Part shown: positions 1 to 12,340 of the stretch, in pieces | How the letters are laid out: every line of letters begins with the position of its first letter | Position numbering within the stretch: the first letter of the stretch is position 1 | From: Siphonodentalium dalli | Taxonomy: Eukaryota; Mollusca; Scaphopoda; Gadilida; Siphonodentaliidae | Length of the DNA stretch: 64,000 nucleotides | Direction: 5' to 3' | NCBI GenBank assembly: GCA_032622095.1 | Contig: CP136064.1 | Coordinates: 143,051,954 to 143,115,953 of the forward strand | The notes under the pieces: model-generated | The model's database searches: none | What the model saw: only the letters and a program-made list of their open reading frames with translations | What the model was told of the DNA's origin: nothing | Program-made: the position numbers and the translations under genes

Positions 1-1494
1 ACATTTACCACTGAATACAAAGTTGGAGTCAAAACCAGACCCCCCCCCCCCCCCATTTTCCACCACCCAATTAAGTGGTTCTAAACTCAGCTTATAAATC
101 AACCCATGAAGTTAATAATCCATATATATATGATGTACATCTACACATTTACCAAATGTAATATCCAATCTATGAGATAAATTGATCCATTGATCTATTA
201 ATTTAAAAGGGTATATTTTAGGAGCTGAAGTGGATTCATTTTCCTCACAATTAGTTACAAAATTATTAGTTATCAGCATTGCACCACTGATAATTGATCC
301 TTGAATTAATTATCAGCATAATAAATACGACATATCATTAGCATAGATGAGAATGAGTTAATAGCATATATAAATAATATTATAACATCTGCGGGTATAC
401 AGCTGCATAGAACAAACGCATGTCACATGGGAATTGAAATGAATGACACAGATAACCATTTTCCCCCATTTCTCTTATTTGTTTATCAAACAGCAGATAA
501 CATCATCTGTAAGTACCACCACATAGGGCATGAGAGAGGGTGACATGTGTTGACTTATTAAGCTTATTGTTGATATTAAAATTATTGTTGATATGAAAGT
601 CATGTCTTGTAAAAGAAATTTAATTTCCTTGGGAATGTGAAAAAAAGAAAATAAATTTATTGATTTCTTTTTGATTCAGTCTGATGGTAGTTGAGAAGAA
701 GTCGTTTTAAGAATTACCATGGAGGGAAAGAGATATGGCCCTGGCTTCGCAACTTTTTGACCCAGTGACCTCATCTGAACAAATCTGAATACCAGTCACA
801 TAGGGAACATCCATTTCAAATATGAACCCATTCGGTCCTATGGATCTGGAGAAGATGTTCAAAAAATAGACGAGGAGTGGTGACTATAGGAATCACTGAA
901 CTAAATGGTTTCCCATAGGCGACAGTGTTAACGTTTCGGCCAAATTCACTGAATTGAAGCCTGCAGGCCATACCAGTGATGTTTACCCAGCTAGATTGAC
1001 ACCAGTTGATCACGAAAAATCATAGGTCATGTGTTTACTTTTAAAAATAAATCCCCAAGTCTACGACAGGGCTATCTCACAGCCAAATTTGATCTGGAAA
1101 AACCCAGAACTACAGCAGCTAGTTTAATAAATTTCCCGCTCACAAAAATCCATTCCCTCCATTCATTCACCAGTTTAAATTATTTAGGTATTATGTACAA
1201 ATCAAATAAACGCGATGTCATCCTTTAATAACGTGTCTCTGTTTGGGGTACCCAACTTTGAGTTTAAAACTGCATCCAACTGAAGCATGCTGAAATTTTC
1301 AAGTCCGAAAAAATGCCATTCTATGTCCCTTGAGTTGGAAAATTCTAATTTATTGCCATTTCAGTCCGGAAGTAGGAAACATTCGATTTTTGGGTTTCAA
1401 ACAACTAATCAGATATGAAACTATCGGAACAATTAAACCTCCATAGTGGTCACGTTATTTGGAAATGGATAGATACCTATGTTATAATTTAATT
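1..1494. other. AT-rich non-coding DNA with one repeat remnant
   Basis: I see no convincing gene here. A run of 15 C lies at 40-54. Bases 750-905 (phrases such as 'gacccagtgacctcat' and 'aatatgaacccattcgg') match the tandem core of the HINE-like repeats at 28300-28960 and 29770-30100, so this is a single-unit remnant of that family. Short open frames here overlap that repeat and are not supported as genes. Confidence 0.6.
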
Positions 1495-4400
1495 TAGGAC
1501 TCCGTGAACCTTAGATTTTAGATCGAACCAAACCTTGAAACAGAATAGTCATCTTGGTTTCGAATCGAACCATACATCAAACCTAATTACCAACATTGTC
1601 GTTGTGATAGTGGACAATTAAAACACAGTTAGTGGACATTATTATATCAAAATATATTTAAGTCAATTTTCACGGTAGATATGGTATACGCCCAGAGTTA
1701 AATCAAAGTGCCAATGTATGTGTAATCAAATCGTGATTACGTTGAACTTGTCAGCATTGTGTTCTATCAAAGACATCGATTGTATTTCCTTTGAAGTCTC
1801 TCTATTCTCTTTGATCTTGATTGGTGTGTTTAGCGACATTGACAAAATGCAGTATGTGCGTCTCGCTTCAACAATGTGAATAATGGTGAATGGTCAAGGC
1901 CGTAATACATAGTCATGACCAGAGCGATGTCACGTTTAAAAGCCAGTATGCTGAAATATATCATGCGTGTGCATCAGAGGGTGAATGGACCCAACACTTG
2001 AGGATTCAACGAGAATTAATGGGAACAGATAATTTACATTTTAAAGCGATGACAAAAAGAAAGTTTGATTTTAAACGTTGCAAAAATGCATAATATGTTG
2101 TTTATTCATAAACAATGTGCATCACTCAGGAAGTGTCAAGTGATTGTTAAATTTAATGATTGGGCAATCATCTATATTCAGAGCCACTGCACGTTGCACT
2201 GTTATATTGACTTGCCTTTGTCAGTTTTCTCTTAGATGGGTATTACTCAATGAGAATGTGTGATGTTTGTTCATGTTCGTTTAGCTTTTCATTTTCGAGA
2301 AATAAATCCCGATATTGACATCCCTACTTGTCCCATACAGGCCTAGATGAATTAGACTATATTTGTAACCCACATAAATTACATGCTAGTATTGAATGAC
2401 GCAAAGTATGCTCCATATTCCTAATTTTGAAACTATAGTGAAATGTGGGTAGCTCAAGTTTATTTGCGCACAGGCCCCTATCAACTAGATTTATAACCAG
2501 TCAAGCTTTAATATGCAAGAGACAGTCTGGATTTCTCAACCCTTGACCTTTGCATGCAAACTGCAAGCAGCGCCCTCCTGGTCAAATACAATATAATAAT
2601 AAGATGTGTGGTATTTGTATAATCTTGAGACACAATGACGCGCGTTCAACAGCGCCACAAAAGCTTATGCATTAAACATATAATGCGCTAACTGATTAGA
2701 TAATTATTGAAAGGTATATAAACTACACGGTCAGATATCAGTCCTATACATCAAAATGGATAAGTTAAAATCAGATACGGACTTACTTCCAAAACCAAAC
2801 ACTACATCACCTGAGTGGACTTACTTTGGTTTAGAATCCAGTGATGATGGCACACCAAAGACGACTCGCATGCGATATGCCGATTATGCAACAAGAAGGT
2901 GGCTGCAAAATCCGGCAACACATCCAACCTTCTTACTAATCTAAAGAATAACCATCTCCAACTTATAGTAAGATTAACATTGTTCGCAAACGAAAGTGCG
3001 ACAAAACGTACACACAAACAAAACAGCCAATAATAACCAGCACAGTGCAGGCATCATCATCATATGAAACGAACTCATGCCGATGGAACCTTCTGACATC
3101 ATCAGTAACGGAACATATCGCAGGAGATATGGTTCCAATATTCCAATATATTACACCGTTGATCTTAAATTCTTTCGAAAAATGTTACGGAACTTCAATC
3201 CCAGATATCAGCTTCCGTGTCAATATTATTTCAGTGATACTGCAATTCCAAAATTGTATAATGATATGCGTGAGCGTGTGCTTCTGGAGATGAACGAGGT
3301 TGAGTTTTTCTCTGCCACAACCGATATGTGGTCGTCAATCGGAATGGTTCCTAATTTAGGGTTCACAGTGCATTTTATTGACAAGGACTGGAGCCTACAA
3401 TCTCGTGTTCTAGAAACGTTGTATTTCCCCCCCGAGTCTCACACTGGTGCAAACATCGATGAAGTTTAATGAAGGACATACTGAAATCGTGGAATATAAC
3501 AAGTTCGCAGTTAGTTTGTCTGATGAACGATAATGGCAGCAACATCGTCAGTGCTGCAGAACAGTTAGAGTGGACTCGATTATCGTGTTTCGGCCATAAT
3601 CTTAACCTTGCTAATAACAATTGAATTAAAGATGACAAGCATGTCACTAGAGGTCTCGCAGTGTGTTGAAAAGTGGTGTCTGCTTTCTCAACAAGTTGGA
3701 AACGTCGCCGTTCTCTCACCTTTGCTCAAAAGGAGTTGAAACTAGACGAACAATTACTAATTGCAGGTTGTCCCACATGATGGGGTACAAAGTATGACAT
3801 GGTAAAGCGCATCTCGGAACAGGAGGCAGCTATTCGCAAAGTTCTCAGTTCCAGAAACAAAACGTCACATTTAGTTCCAACATGGCAAGATAATGACGTA
3901 TTTGAGGCTGTCATTGAAGGACTCGAACCAGTGTCTGATTTTACGGACATATTATCGGCCGAAAACTATGTGACAGTATCTTCCTTAATGATGGACCACC
4001 TCGACACAGAACTATTTAAGACTGTTAACAACAAGCACAAACTGACACGTGATGTGAAAAAGCAAATTAAATCATATATGGATGATAAATATGACGACGA
4101 TGAGACCGATCGACTCATTTGTTTGGCATCTTTCCTTGATCCACGCTACAAAAATTGTTTCTTAAATGAGGAGGACTTAAAGTTTGTCAAATAAGACATC
4201 ACTGACGACAAAACAATGCATGTGACCAGTAAACCAACCAAAGAAACAATCGACGACAGTCAACCAGCTGCGAAGAAAAAGAAGACACTTGCATCACTAT
4301 TCGCTGCAAAAACTAGTTTTCGATGGTGACACGTCTGATAATAAGTTCGTTCCGAATGAGATTGACAGTTATCTGGCATTTCCATGTGCCACTGACGACA

Positions 4401-5655
4401 CCAACCCATTGGACTGGTGGAAAGTGAACAATAAACAATATCCAAATCTAGCAAAGTTCGCTAAGAAATACCTATGTGTTTGTGCTACAAGCGTTCCTTC
4501 GGAACGATTATTCAGTAAATCCGGAATGATTGTCGTATCGAAGCGATCGTGTTTGAAACCAGAGAAAGTTAATATGCTCTCATTTCTTGCTTCCAATTTG
4601 TAATTAAGTTGACGTTATTGTTGTGTGTTTAAATATGTTCTATGCTTGTCACATTAGTTATCTTGTTTGTAAAATATAAAATATGAAATCAATACATGTT
4701 TGCTGTTATTATTTACATGATCGATTGTTAGCGTCATTTTTAATGTCATGACGCAGTTGGTAGGGAATTCCAGATTACGACAGGCACTTATAAATATATG
4801 TATCCGTCATATAGACAACGAAACTCAGGACCATTTATAATAATTATTTATTTTATATACCTGTCAAAGCAACATTTGTTCATAATTATTATCAGCAAAT
4901 GAATGCAACATATTGCCAAGTATATCAAATCAATAATGCTATATTTTTTTCTGCTTGTTACTAGTATCATGCTTAAACAGTTCTACTCAAATTTATTGGT
5001 GATGATATTTAGTCATACCGCAGTATCATTTTCAATAAAATTAAAATCCAGATACCGTAAAGCCCTAATAAACAATGGATGCATCCAACCTAATGGGAGT
5101 TCTATTTATGTGTGGACTTGATTAAAAGCATCTATCCAGAAAAAATAGTTATCGCTCCTATGCCATGCAGGTGCCTTCATACTGCCATTGCGAGATCAGA
5201 GTCAAATGTGTTTGGCGATCAACGCATTGTTTGAGCCATATCTCTCACATACTGTTAGATATAAGACTAAGTGATGATGTTATATGAGTGAGCACACGTG
5301 TGTGTATATACGGAGAAATCTTTGATTCTCCGTATAGGAACTTAATTGTTTTAATCGCGGTTACTGCATGGACATAAACGTAAAATAAAAACTATTATCT
5401 GATTGTTTAGCCATCTCCAACATAAAATAATTCTTTATTATGTAATTATCTTATAGTGTAGACGGTCAATACTTAAATAACCGTTAATTTTACTATAATA
5501 ATGTCCACTAACTGTGTTCTAATTGTCCACTGTATCATGAGTCTACGACAACTCGGTCGATATTTGGGTTCGAGGTTCGGTTCGATTCGAAACCAAGACG
5601 ATGATTCGGTTTCAAGGTTCGGTTCGACCTCAAATCTAAGGTTCGCAGGGCCCTA
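1495..5655 (+). mobile_element. Decayed hAT DNA transposon with long TIRs
   Basis: The two ends are long inverted repeats of about 160 bp. The left arm (1495-1655) and the right arm (5491-5655) share the terminal TAGGGCCC/TAGGACTC type sequence, a GAACCTTAGATTT block, a TTCGGTTCGATTCGAAACC block, and an inner TAATGTCCACTAACTGTG block. The TAGGG-type terminus and the encoded hAT dimerisation domain agree on the superfamily. The 8-bp flanks (1487-1494 and 5656-5663) do not match, so no target duplication survives or the exact end is off by a few bases. Bases 1656-2750 and 4604-5490 inside the element show no other gene. The element is dead because its transposase is broken. Confidence 0.85.
2756..4603 (+). 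pseudogene. hAT transposase pseudogene (ZBED-like)
   Basis: Transposase fragments lie in order but in different frames. The N-terminus (2756-2944) reads into a BED zinc finger only after a one-base shift near 2865; there CRLC supplies the two Cys and LKNNH the last His, while the preceding position reads Asn in place of the usual first His. The catalytic core includes FFSATTDMWSS (first Asp, in 3077-3469) and LMNDNGSNIVSA followed by CFGHNLNLA (about 3520-3615), with stops between. The 3799-4194 piece is the helical region. The C-terminus (4289-4603) keeps the hAT dimerisation signature, WWKVNN...YPNLAKFAKKYL...ATSVPSERLFSKSG, and a natural stop. At least three frameshifts or stops make it non-functional. 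Confidence 0.88.
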
Positions 5656-5795
5656 CTGTTTAGATATGTTCAATTTTTAAAGAGATGGATTTCAATTTTT
5701 TGAAGCAATATTAATTCCTCAATTCTGATAGATGGCGACATCGCAAGAAGATTCAGTCTTCCTCGAGGCTGTCGATGAGGTGACCCTGTCTCACC

Positions 5796-6126
5796 GTAAA
5801 ATTAAACGAGCCTTCCCTTGGGAAGGTGAAGTTTGATTGTGATTCTATGAGTCATATAGAATCACCAGAGGGATTAAATGAGATATCACCTTTGCGCAGG
5901 CGCGAATCACCCTTCAAAGCAAAAAAATTTGGAGTGGAAAAACCCACGACCACATAAATGTACGGAGATGACATATGACGAAAGGAGGGGAGGGAGGGAG
6001 GCATTTAATCCCTCCGGTGATTCTATATGACTCATAGAATCACAATCAAACTTCACCTTCCTAAGGGAAGGCTCGTTTAATTTTTTAATTCTATTTCGTC
6101 ATATATCACCTCCGTAATTAAATGAG
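5796..6126. repeat. DIRS 3' terminal repeat / internal complementary region
   Basis: Bases 5796-5880 and 6002-6090 form a near-perfect inverted repeat (ATTAAACGAGCCTTCCCTT ... AAGGGAAGGCTCGTTTAAT). Bases 5874-5910 and 6088-6126 are each inverted copies of part of the opposite end at 9912-9975; in that end the two parts are adjacent and overlap at ATTAAATGAGA. A junction of outer-end sequences placed beside the 3' end is what the DIRS internal complementary region looks like. The assignment of ITR versus ICR boundaries is my inference. Confidence 0.65.
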
Positions 6127-6181
6127 ACTTTAAAGCCAACACGACAAATTTTTTGTACCAAATTTAAATAAACTCTCAACA

Positions 6182-7344
6182 TTATGAAACATGTTGTAAT
6201 ACATTTCCTGCAAACACATTATTAACAATAGGCTTATTATAAAACCGGGCAAAAGTCGTAACCGACGACCACCCAGCTTGATCCATAATAACTTGAATTG
6301 GCACTTGTGAATTTAAAGCACACGAGGCAGCCGCCCCACGAACACTATGTGCTTTAAATGTGTCCACATCAACACCCGAATGAGACATTACTGTTCTAAC
6401 CCACCGAGCCAAAGTACTGGCCGTAACCGGCTCATGCGGTTTAATGTAACTGAGAAACAGAGGTGAATGAACATGAAAACTGTCCGTTCGTAACAAATAC
6501 TCCCGTAATGTCCTATATACACATAACGCTACCTCGTCATATTTAACAAGACGCAGAGGCTTCGGTAGACAGCCTGGTCGACTAGTTTTAAGCACTGATA
6601 AAAAACTGAAAATATATCCGGAGTCATTCTGTGACATATTATCAAGGCTTAAAGAACAAACAGTCTGCATCCGTGCAGCACACGTTAAAGTTATAAGCAT
6701 AAGATAAGATAAGATAAACATTTGAGACTCAGTTTTTCCAAAGGCATAAGCTGTTGCAAATAAGAAAGCACAATTGAAACGTTCCATGTATGAATGTATC
6801 TAGCGACTGGTGGCCTTGTGTTGAAAACACCCTTAAGAAATCTGGTCACCAACGGATGTTGACTCACAAGAAATCCATCTGCATATAAACTTAATGCACC
6901 AAGAGATGATCTGGCAGTGTTTATGGCACTATATTTGAGGCCTAAATTATAAAGACCAGTCAAGAAAACCAACACAAGGTTTACAGTTGTTGAAAAAGAA
7001 TCACGTGCCCTTTCACCACAGAAGTGAAACCATCTCTTCTGGAAAGTATCGTACTGCTTTCTCGTACTGGGTCTCCAGGATGACATGAGTATAGAGGCTG
7101 TGTCTGGAGAAAATCCCTGACGCGTGTAAGACTCCCTGACAGTCGACATGCCATCAACACCATAGAAGTCCGAAGAGGGTGAAGCTGATGAGTGTTCGGC
7201 ATCGTTAGTAAAGTCTCGGACTGAGGTAACATCAGAGGAGGGCGCACTAGCATCTCCAACAGAGTCGAAAACCATGCCTGAGTGGGCCAAATTGGCGCAA
7301 TCAATAAACACTCGGTCTCGTTCGCTTGGATTTTCCGAACACAT
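6182..7344 (-). pseudogene. DIRS tyrosine recombinase, frameshifted at AAGAT repeat
   Basis: The N-terminal core-binding part (7344 down to about 6720) reads STRKQYDTFQKRWFHF ... SLGALSLYADGF ... FLKGVFNTRPP. The catalytic part (6787 to 6182) holds the tyrosine recombinase residues: Arg in LTCAARMQT, HSVR as the HxxR motif, Trp in AGWSS, and the nucleophile Tyr in ARFYNKP. The two parts are in different frames. The break falls on a short AAGAT tandem run at 6698-6716, so slippage of a pentamer is the likely cause. The enzyme would integrate a circular cDNA copy without a target duplication. Confidence 0.88.
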
Positions 7345-8985
7345 CTCCCAATCAGACTGAAAGGAGGAAACATATAAATATAATTAGTTCCCCAATCTTG
7401 AGAAAAAGCATCAACACAAACTGCAGCTGGATCTGGATGCCAGGCGCAAAAGTTGTCAATTTGACAATTTAAACGAGTTGCAAACATATCAATGGAAGGC
7501 AATCCAAAAAGGTCAACCAACTGGTGAAAAATGAAGGCATCCAGCATCCATTCATGTTTTTCATTAAATTTCCTTGATGCAGAATCAGCAGCAGAATTTT
7601 CCTTGCCAGGTATGAAACAGGCGGTAACAAATAAATTATGAGCCTGACACCACTGCCAGAAATCTTTAACAAGATTATTGCATGCAGTGGAAGACATACC
7701 ACCCATATTATTGATATAGGCTATCGCAGTAGTATTATCCAGATACAGTTTAATATGTTTGTTTTCCAAACAAGAAGTAAAAGCTTTCATTGCCAAAAAA
7801 GCAGCAAGAAGTTCTAGATAATTGATATGGTGTTGTTGCTCAGTTTCAGTCCAACGTCCCCCCCGTGTTGCGTGTCCCAAATTGACACCCCCAACCAAGG
7901 CGGGATGCATCTGTATTCAGAGAGCAATCAAAAGGTTTTAAATAAAACATTCTCTTTTCTGAGCCAATATGGTTTATCCACCAATGGATTTCAGTTTTCA
8001 TGTCTGGTGAAATAAACATCATAGCATCATAGTTAAATTGATTTCTATGAAGAGCTTTTGTCTTAGCTAATTCTAAGCAACGATAATGAAGTTTACAAAA
8101 AAGTACTGCTTCAAATGTAGACACAATTTGACCGATAACTTGAGCAACTAACCGGATGGTAGCAAAAGGCATAAGTAAAAGCCTTTGACATACAGATTTC
8201 AAATTTTGAATCCTTTGATCTGTTAACCTGACAGTCATGTCGCTGGAATTAATAACGTGCCCCAAATAACAAATAGACTGCTGTGGTACTAAAACTGATT
8301 TTTTCCAATTTATTACAAACCCTAACCGTTGTAATAGTGAAACAGTCAAATCAACATTTCTCCGACATTCAACTATAGTATTTCCAACTATCAAAGAATC
8401 ATCAATAAAGGAGGTAACTTTAACTCCTTGTTGTCTGAGATTAGCATAAACTGGCTTTAGTAATTTAGTGAACAGCCGAGGTGCACTCGATAAACCTTGT
8501 GGCATAGTGGAAAATTGGAACATTTTTCCCCGCCACACAAACCGCAAAAAAAACCGATATGCAGAAGCAACACGGACCGAAAAATAAGCGTGCCGTAAAT
8601 CCACTGACGCCATATACACTTGCGGTGTTATTAAATTCAGAGCTGTTGCTAAAGTGTCCATTTTAAAATGGCAATACACTATATGTTTATTGAGTTTTTT
8701 CAAGTTCAGGATGACACCATGTGTACCATCAGGTTTTGGTCGCAAAAATATTGGTGACACAAATCCATCAGAACAGTAAGGAATTTCTTCAATCACATTC
8801 ATTTGTAATAATCTAGCAACTTCAGTCGTTATCAAATTGCTAGTACTCTCAGAAAATATAGGCTCATGAAATGAAAATTGTTGAGGAGCAGAGCCAGTTA
8901 CAAATTCGAGGCTACAATGTTCCACTATACCAAGGATATCTAGATCCGAGGTAATCTCTTTCCAGTCATGCATGAAGTTATGCAA
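6981..8985 (-). pseudogene. DIRS reverse transcriptase-RNase H, frameshifted
   Basis: The RT frame (8985-7846) shows motif A in MASVDLRHAYF, motif B in MPQGLSSAPRLF and motif C as SFIDDSLI, the FxDD variant usual in DIRS elements. The RNase H domain starts with NTDASRLGWG at the end of that frame and continues in a second frame (7910-6981) with NYLELLAA, LYLDNTTA and KENSAADSASR, giving the D-E-D-D set. The frame change lies at a run of seven G on the coding strand (7858-7864), which suggests homopolymer slippage. The tail after RNase H (FPPFSLIGRC, LIAPIWPTQAWF) is typical of the DIRS linker before the recombinase, which it overlaps in another frame. Confidence 0.9.
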
Positions 8986-9013
8986 TTGACCCCCTTGGAA
9001 ACAAGGACATGAG

Positions 9014-9658
9014 TTAGAAAAAAGAGTAGTTACCTGATTTCCATCTAACGATTTGCAAAGCGCCCCTGGCCCCTGCGCCCGTTTTTTGATGGAACCTTAG
9101 AAGCTGTGTAGCCTGGATAAGGTGTATAACACATCCCACGACCTCTGCCAGAGAAGTTTCCTCTACCAGCACCACGACCACCACGATGATCAGATCCTTT
9201 TGGACGAGGAGGCTGCGAAGGTGCACTGGAACTAATCTTCTGACCAATACGTTTTGAGTCCCCAATGTCGCGAATAGTCTCGGAAACATTGTTGCCAAAA
9301 AGTTTGTCACTGTAAGGTATTGCATGTGCATCATACGATGACTTATCTGTGTTATCTGGACCGTTTGTTTGGACTGGTTATCTACAATCGTCTTCAACTG
9401 TTGTAGTATTGTGGAGCTTAAATTGTCGCCATCCGAGGCCTTCTTATTTATTGAAGAGCCCGAATAATTACTGCCCGAAACCGAACTCTGGCTGCCACAT
9501 GGTAAACTCGCGGCCGACACCATTGAGAGACTTATTGTCTTCTCTGGTAATGTCTAACCGGTATTTGCCGGAGCTTTCTTCTTTAATTTTGCCACCTCAA
9601 TAGAAGCATGAACAATTTTATTGGCAGTTACGGCCGAGTTTTCTTTTAACTCCGCCAT
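9014..9658 (-). pseudogene. DIRS gag-like protein, stop and frameshift
   Basis: The likely start is the ATG at 9658-9656 (MAELKENSAV...). An in-frame TAG follows at codon 35 (9556-9554), after which the frame runs on with Ser/Gln-rich sequence. A frameshift near 9320 leaves the C-terminal half readable in another frame, where it is rich in Gly-Arg (SDHRGGRGAGRGNFSGRGRG) and ends at a TAG near 9050, just before the RT start. RGG-rich tails are common in ORF1 proteins of DIRS/Ngaro elements and suggest nucleic-acid binding. Assignment rests on position, composition and order. Confidence 0.7.
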
Positions 9659-9911
9659 TTTGAGTTGACACGCAAGAAGTGAAAACTCTCTAAACAAGTC
9701 AAAGACACCAAAATGTCAGATTTGTATTTTATGTATCGCTAGTCAAGTAAGCGATAATAATAAATAATATTATAATTTTGTTTCATGTAGGTAGACAAGA
9801 AACCCACTATATCAAACAAAAGAACAGCAAGTTCATAGAACCCAACTGCGTAGAGACTCTTTGTCTCAGTTTGGTGATTACACGTCCGCACGCCAACGAT
9901 CACGGTGAAAA

Positions 9912-9975
9912 GTGATTCGCGCCTGCGCAAAGGTGATATCTCATTTAATTACGGAGGTGATATATGACGAAATAG
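9912..9975 (-). repeat. DIRS 5' terminal repeat
   Basis: Bases 9912-9975 are an inverted copy of two separate blocks at the other end (5874-5910 and 6088-6126). This marks the outer right boundary of the element at or very near 9975. No duplication of flanking sequence is seen, as expected for recombinase-mediated insertion. Confidence 0.7.
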
Positions 9976-10071
9976 AATAGAGATAACGCAGGAATTACTC
10001 TCAGCATTTATGAGTACAACATAACACAGTACCCAGACGACATGACACTCATCTTTAGATGAAAACAGTTT

Positions 10072-10565
10072 ATGAGAAGCTTACAAAGTACTAGACTTCT
10101 TTGCAAATATATCTGGCTTGCGAATCAACCCAATCAAATGTCAGACATCATGGAGAGGATCATAAGCATGTCAGAAGGATTGTATTTATCCCGATCTAAA
10201 TATAAACTTTTCTCCTACTTTCGATTTAATGGGTTCAATACATGTACAGACCTAAGCAATATGAGTCACAACTATGATAAAAAATTAGTGGACATAAACC
10301 GTATGATCGAAAAATGGAAACAGACTATTAACCCCAATCGGAAGAATAACAGTGATCAAATCTCTTATACTACCAAAATTGACCTATTGAGCTATTCCTA
10401 GCATTACCAGATCCTGGAAATGCATTTATTAAACAACTCGAATCACTTCTTTACAAATTTCTTTGGAATGCAAATAGGGACAGAATAAAAAGAAAGCTCA
10501 TATGCCAAGACTATCAACATGGCGGTTTGAAAATGGTAGATATATATAGGGAACTTTATAATGCC
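10072..10565 (+). pseudogene. LINE ORF2 C-terminal fragment (L1/Tx1-like), copy A
   Basis: The reading frame starts with SKYKLFSYFRFNGFNT... and passes into TPIGRITVIKSLILPKLTY, then by a frame change at about 10390 into LFLALPDPGNAFIKQLESLL...FLWN..., DRIKRKLICQDYQHGGLKM. These are hallmarks of the segment downstream of the RT palm in L1/Tx1-like LINE proteins ('GR...VIKSLILPKL', 'FLW', 'GGLKM'). The 5' part of the element is missing. Stop codons at about 10392 and 10566 show that it is dead. Confidence 0.72.
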
Positions 10566-10615
10566 TAGATGAGCTTAAGACTTGGTCAACGAAAAATAAC
10601 CTTAATTTCAAAACT

Positions 10616-11775
10616 TTGAAACGAACAATTATTCGAGGTTTTCCACCAACGGAAGGAAATTATACCACCGGTTTGTTTTGGCTGATTGTCAAACAATATC
10701 TATATTTAAAACACACTGCCCAATACATGGCAAAACAAGCTTCAAAAGCACTATTTTCACTTAAATCAAAACTTCTTGACTTTAATTTCTCTAGTAGGGA
10801 AACAGATATGAAATTATTTGATATCCTAATTAAACCAATACTGTTATATGGATCTGAAATTTGGGTTGGGAATTATTCTACAAAGGCATTTTTCAATGAT
10901 CAAACACCCTTTGAAAAATTACACAATAGATTTTGCAAGTACATGTATACTCTGGGGTTCATCGAAAATCCTCGTATTTGGGCAGTAGATGCAAATGATC
11001 GCTTTTTAAAAGAAATATTTGAACTAGACAAGGAACTCTTCCATAAAGGCAGTCCATCCTGGTATTCTATTGTAAATTCTTCTTTGACAAGATTCAACAT
11101 AAACTTAGAAACATTGAATGCAGACATCTTGGAGGACCCTATATTATATTCTTACAAGGCGGATGTAGATAAAAAAAACTTCAGACCTATTCACAAGATG
11201 TTACAATGGATAACAAACTTAATTTGTTTGGAAAAATCTATAAGGATCGAGTTCAAAACTCAAACTTATTTAACATTAGGGATACCTAAATCTCTCACCA
11301 GGCACCTGAGTGCAATGAGGATCAGTGCTCATAATTTAGCCATAGAAAAGGAAAGACAGAAATGCCCAAAACCAACATTATCTCAAAGAACTTGCACTCT
11401 ATGTCTTTAATTAGAAGACGAAGAACATTTTTTCCTTTTCTGTATGAAGAATATTAACCAAAGAAATAATTTATTTGTAAAACTCAATCAACAAGTTGAA
11501 CCAAAAACTTTACAAGGATCAAAAGAATCTTTCAATAATTTTCGAGGTCTTCTTAGCCCAGACACAGCACGCGAAACAAAATTGATATGTGAATTTATTT
11601 CATGTTCTCTAGACTGACAGGGTCCTCCACAGATGTTTCACCTATTATAGTCAATTTATAGTCACCAAATATATGATTTATTTCTCAGATGTATATTGTA
11701 TATATATTATGTTACGACAGACACCATTGTTTTATGGTTTGTTTTAATAACTCTTATCTTATCTTATATATTGAC
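10616..11775 (+). pseudogene. LINE ORF2 C-terminal fragment, copy B, with TCTTA tail
   Basis: From about 10700 the frame encodes MAKQASKALFSLKSKL... and LFDILIKPILLYGSEIW, the signature of the post-palm region of many CR1/jockey-group LINE proteins, and then a helical C-terminus to about 11410 with further broken coding to 11610. The 3' end carries a short tandem repeat, TCTTATCTTA, at about 11755-11767, typical of elements that end in a microsatellite rather than poly(A). Copy A sequence seems to resume after this point, so copy B probably inserted into copy A. Confidence 0.68.
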
Positions 11776-12340
11776 CTAAATTCAACCCAGGCATGCTGCC
11801 TGTCAATGCTTTTATAGCAGCCCTCCAATATAAGTATCGATGTGACAAATTCAATGCTCTTTGTAATATGAAGATTGCAGAATTTGAGAAAAACTGGTTT
11901 CCAATAGAAAGCGCTATAAATAAACAACAGACATAAATTTCTTGATACTCATGAGAATCGCGTATTTTCCCTTAAGAATTATTTATTTCCGTTCTACCTC
12001 TTACTCTCTTCAACTAGAATAGTTACAGTCACCATTCTGTTGAGTGTTGTGATAAACCAAAATAAAAAATAAATATGACAGGTATAACATGACTTAAAAC
12101 TTCAAATCATTCTCTATTGTGTATCATGATTTCAATTACTATATAAAAGATTGCCCGATCACCTTTTTAAAGCATTTTGATGCCTGTTGATGTAAGTTGA
12201 AGTGCAAGCATGAGCGCGTGAAGGAGTGTATGATTGAATGTATGTATCAGTTGAATGTTGTCTATTGTATCGAAAATGTATAACCATTCTTTCTGTATAT
12301 AACATCATCTGACTGTTTCAATTGAAATAAAAAAAAAATT
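11776..12340 (+). mobile_element. Probable 3' end of LINE copy A
   Basis: After copy B, short coding-like text continues in one frame (DKFNALCNMKIAEFEKNWFPIESA), then AT-rich sequence ends with an A-run at about 12330-12340. This could be the end of copy A's ORF2 and its 3' UTR. The link to copy A is inferred from order and strand. Bases 12341-12660 show nothing recognisable. Confidence 0.4.

Larger units (their letters stand above)
5796..9975 (-). mobile_element. DIRS-like tyrosine recombinase retrotransposon, degraded
   Basis: On the minus strand the order is gag, RT-RNase H, tyrosine recombinase, which is the plan of the DIRS/Ngaro order rather than of LTR elements, since there is a recombinase and no integrase or protease. 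The 5' end (9912-9975) and the 3' end (5796-6126) share inverted blocks: ATTCTATTTCGTCATATATC and TTTGCGCAGGCGCGAATCAC. The 3' end also holds a large inner hairpin, consistent with the inverted terminal repeat plus internal complementary region of DIRS elements. All three genes carry frameshifts or stops, so this copy is dead but fairly young, because long frames persist. Confidence 0.88.

Noticed and set aside
5733-5837. Short plus-strand frame MATSQEDSVFLEAVDEV considered as a gene start.
   Set aside because: It is only about 34 codons long and runs directly into the DIRS terminal repeat; no further support.
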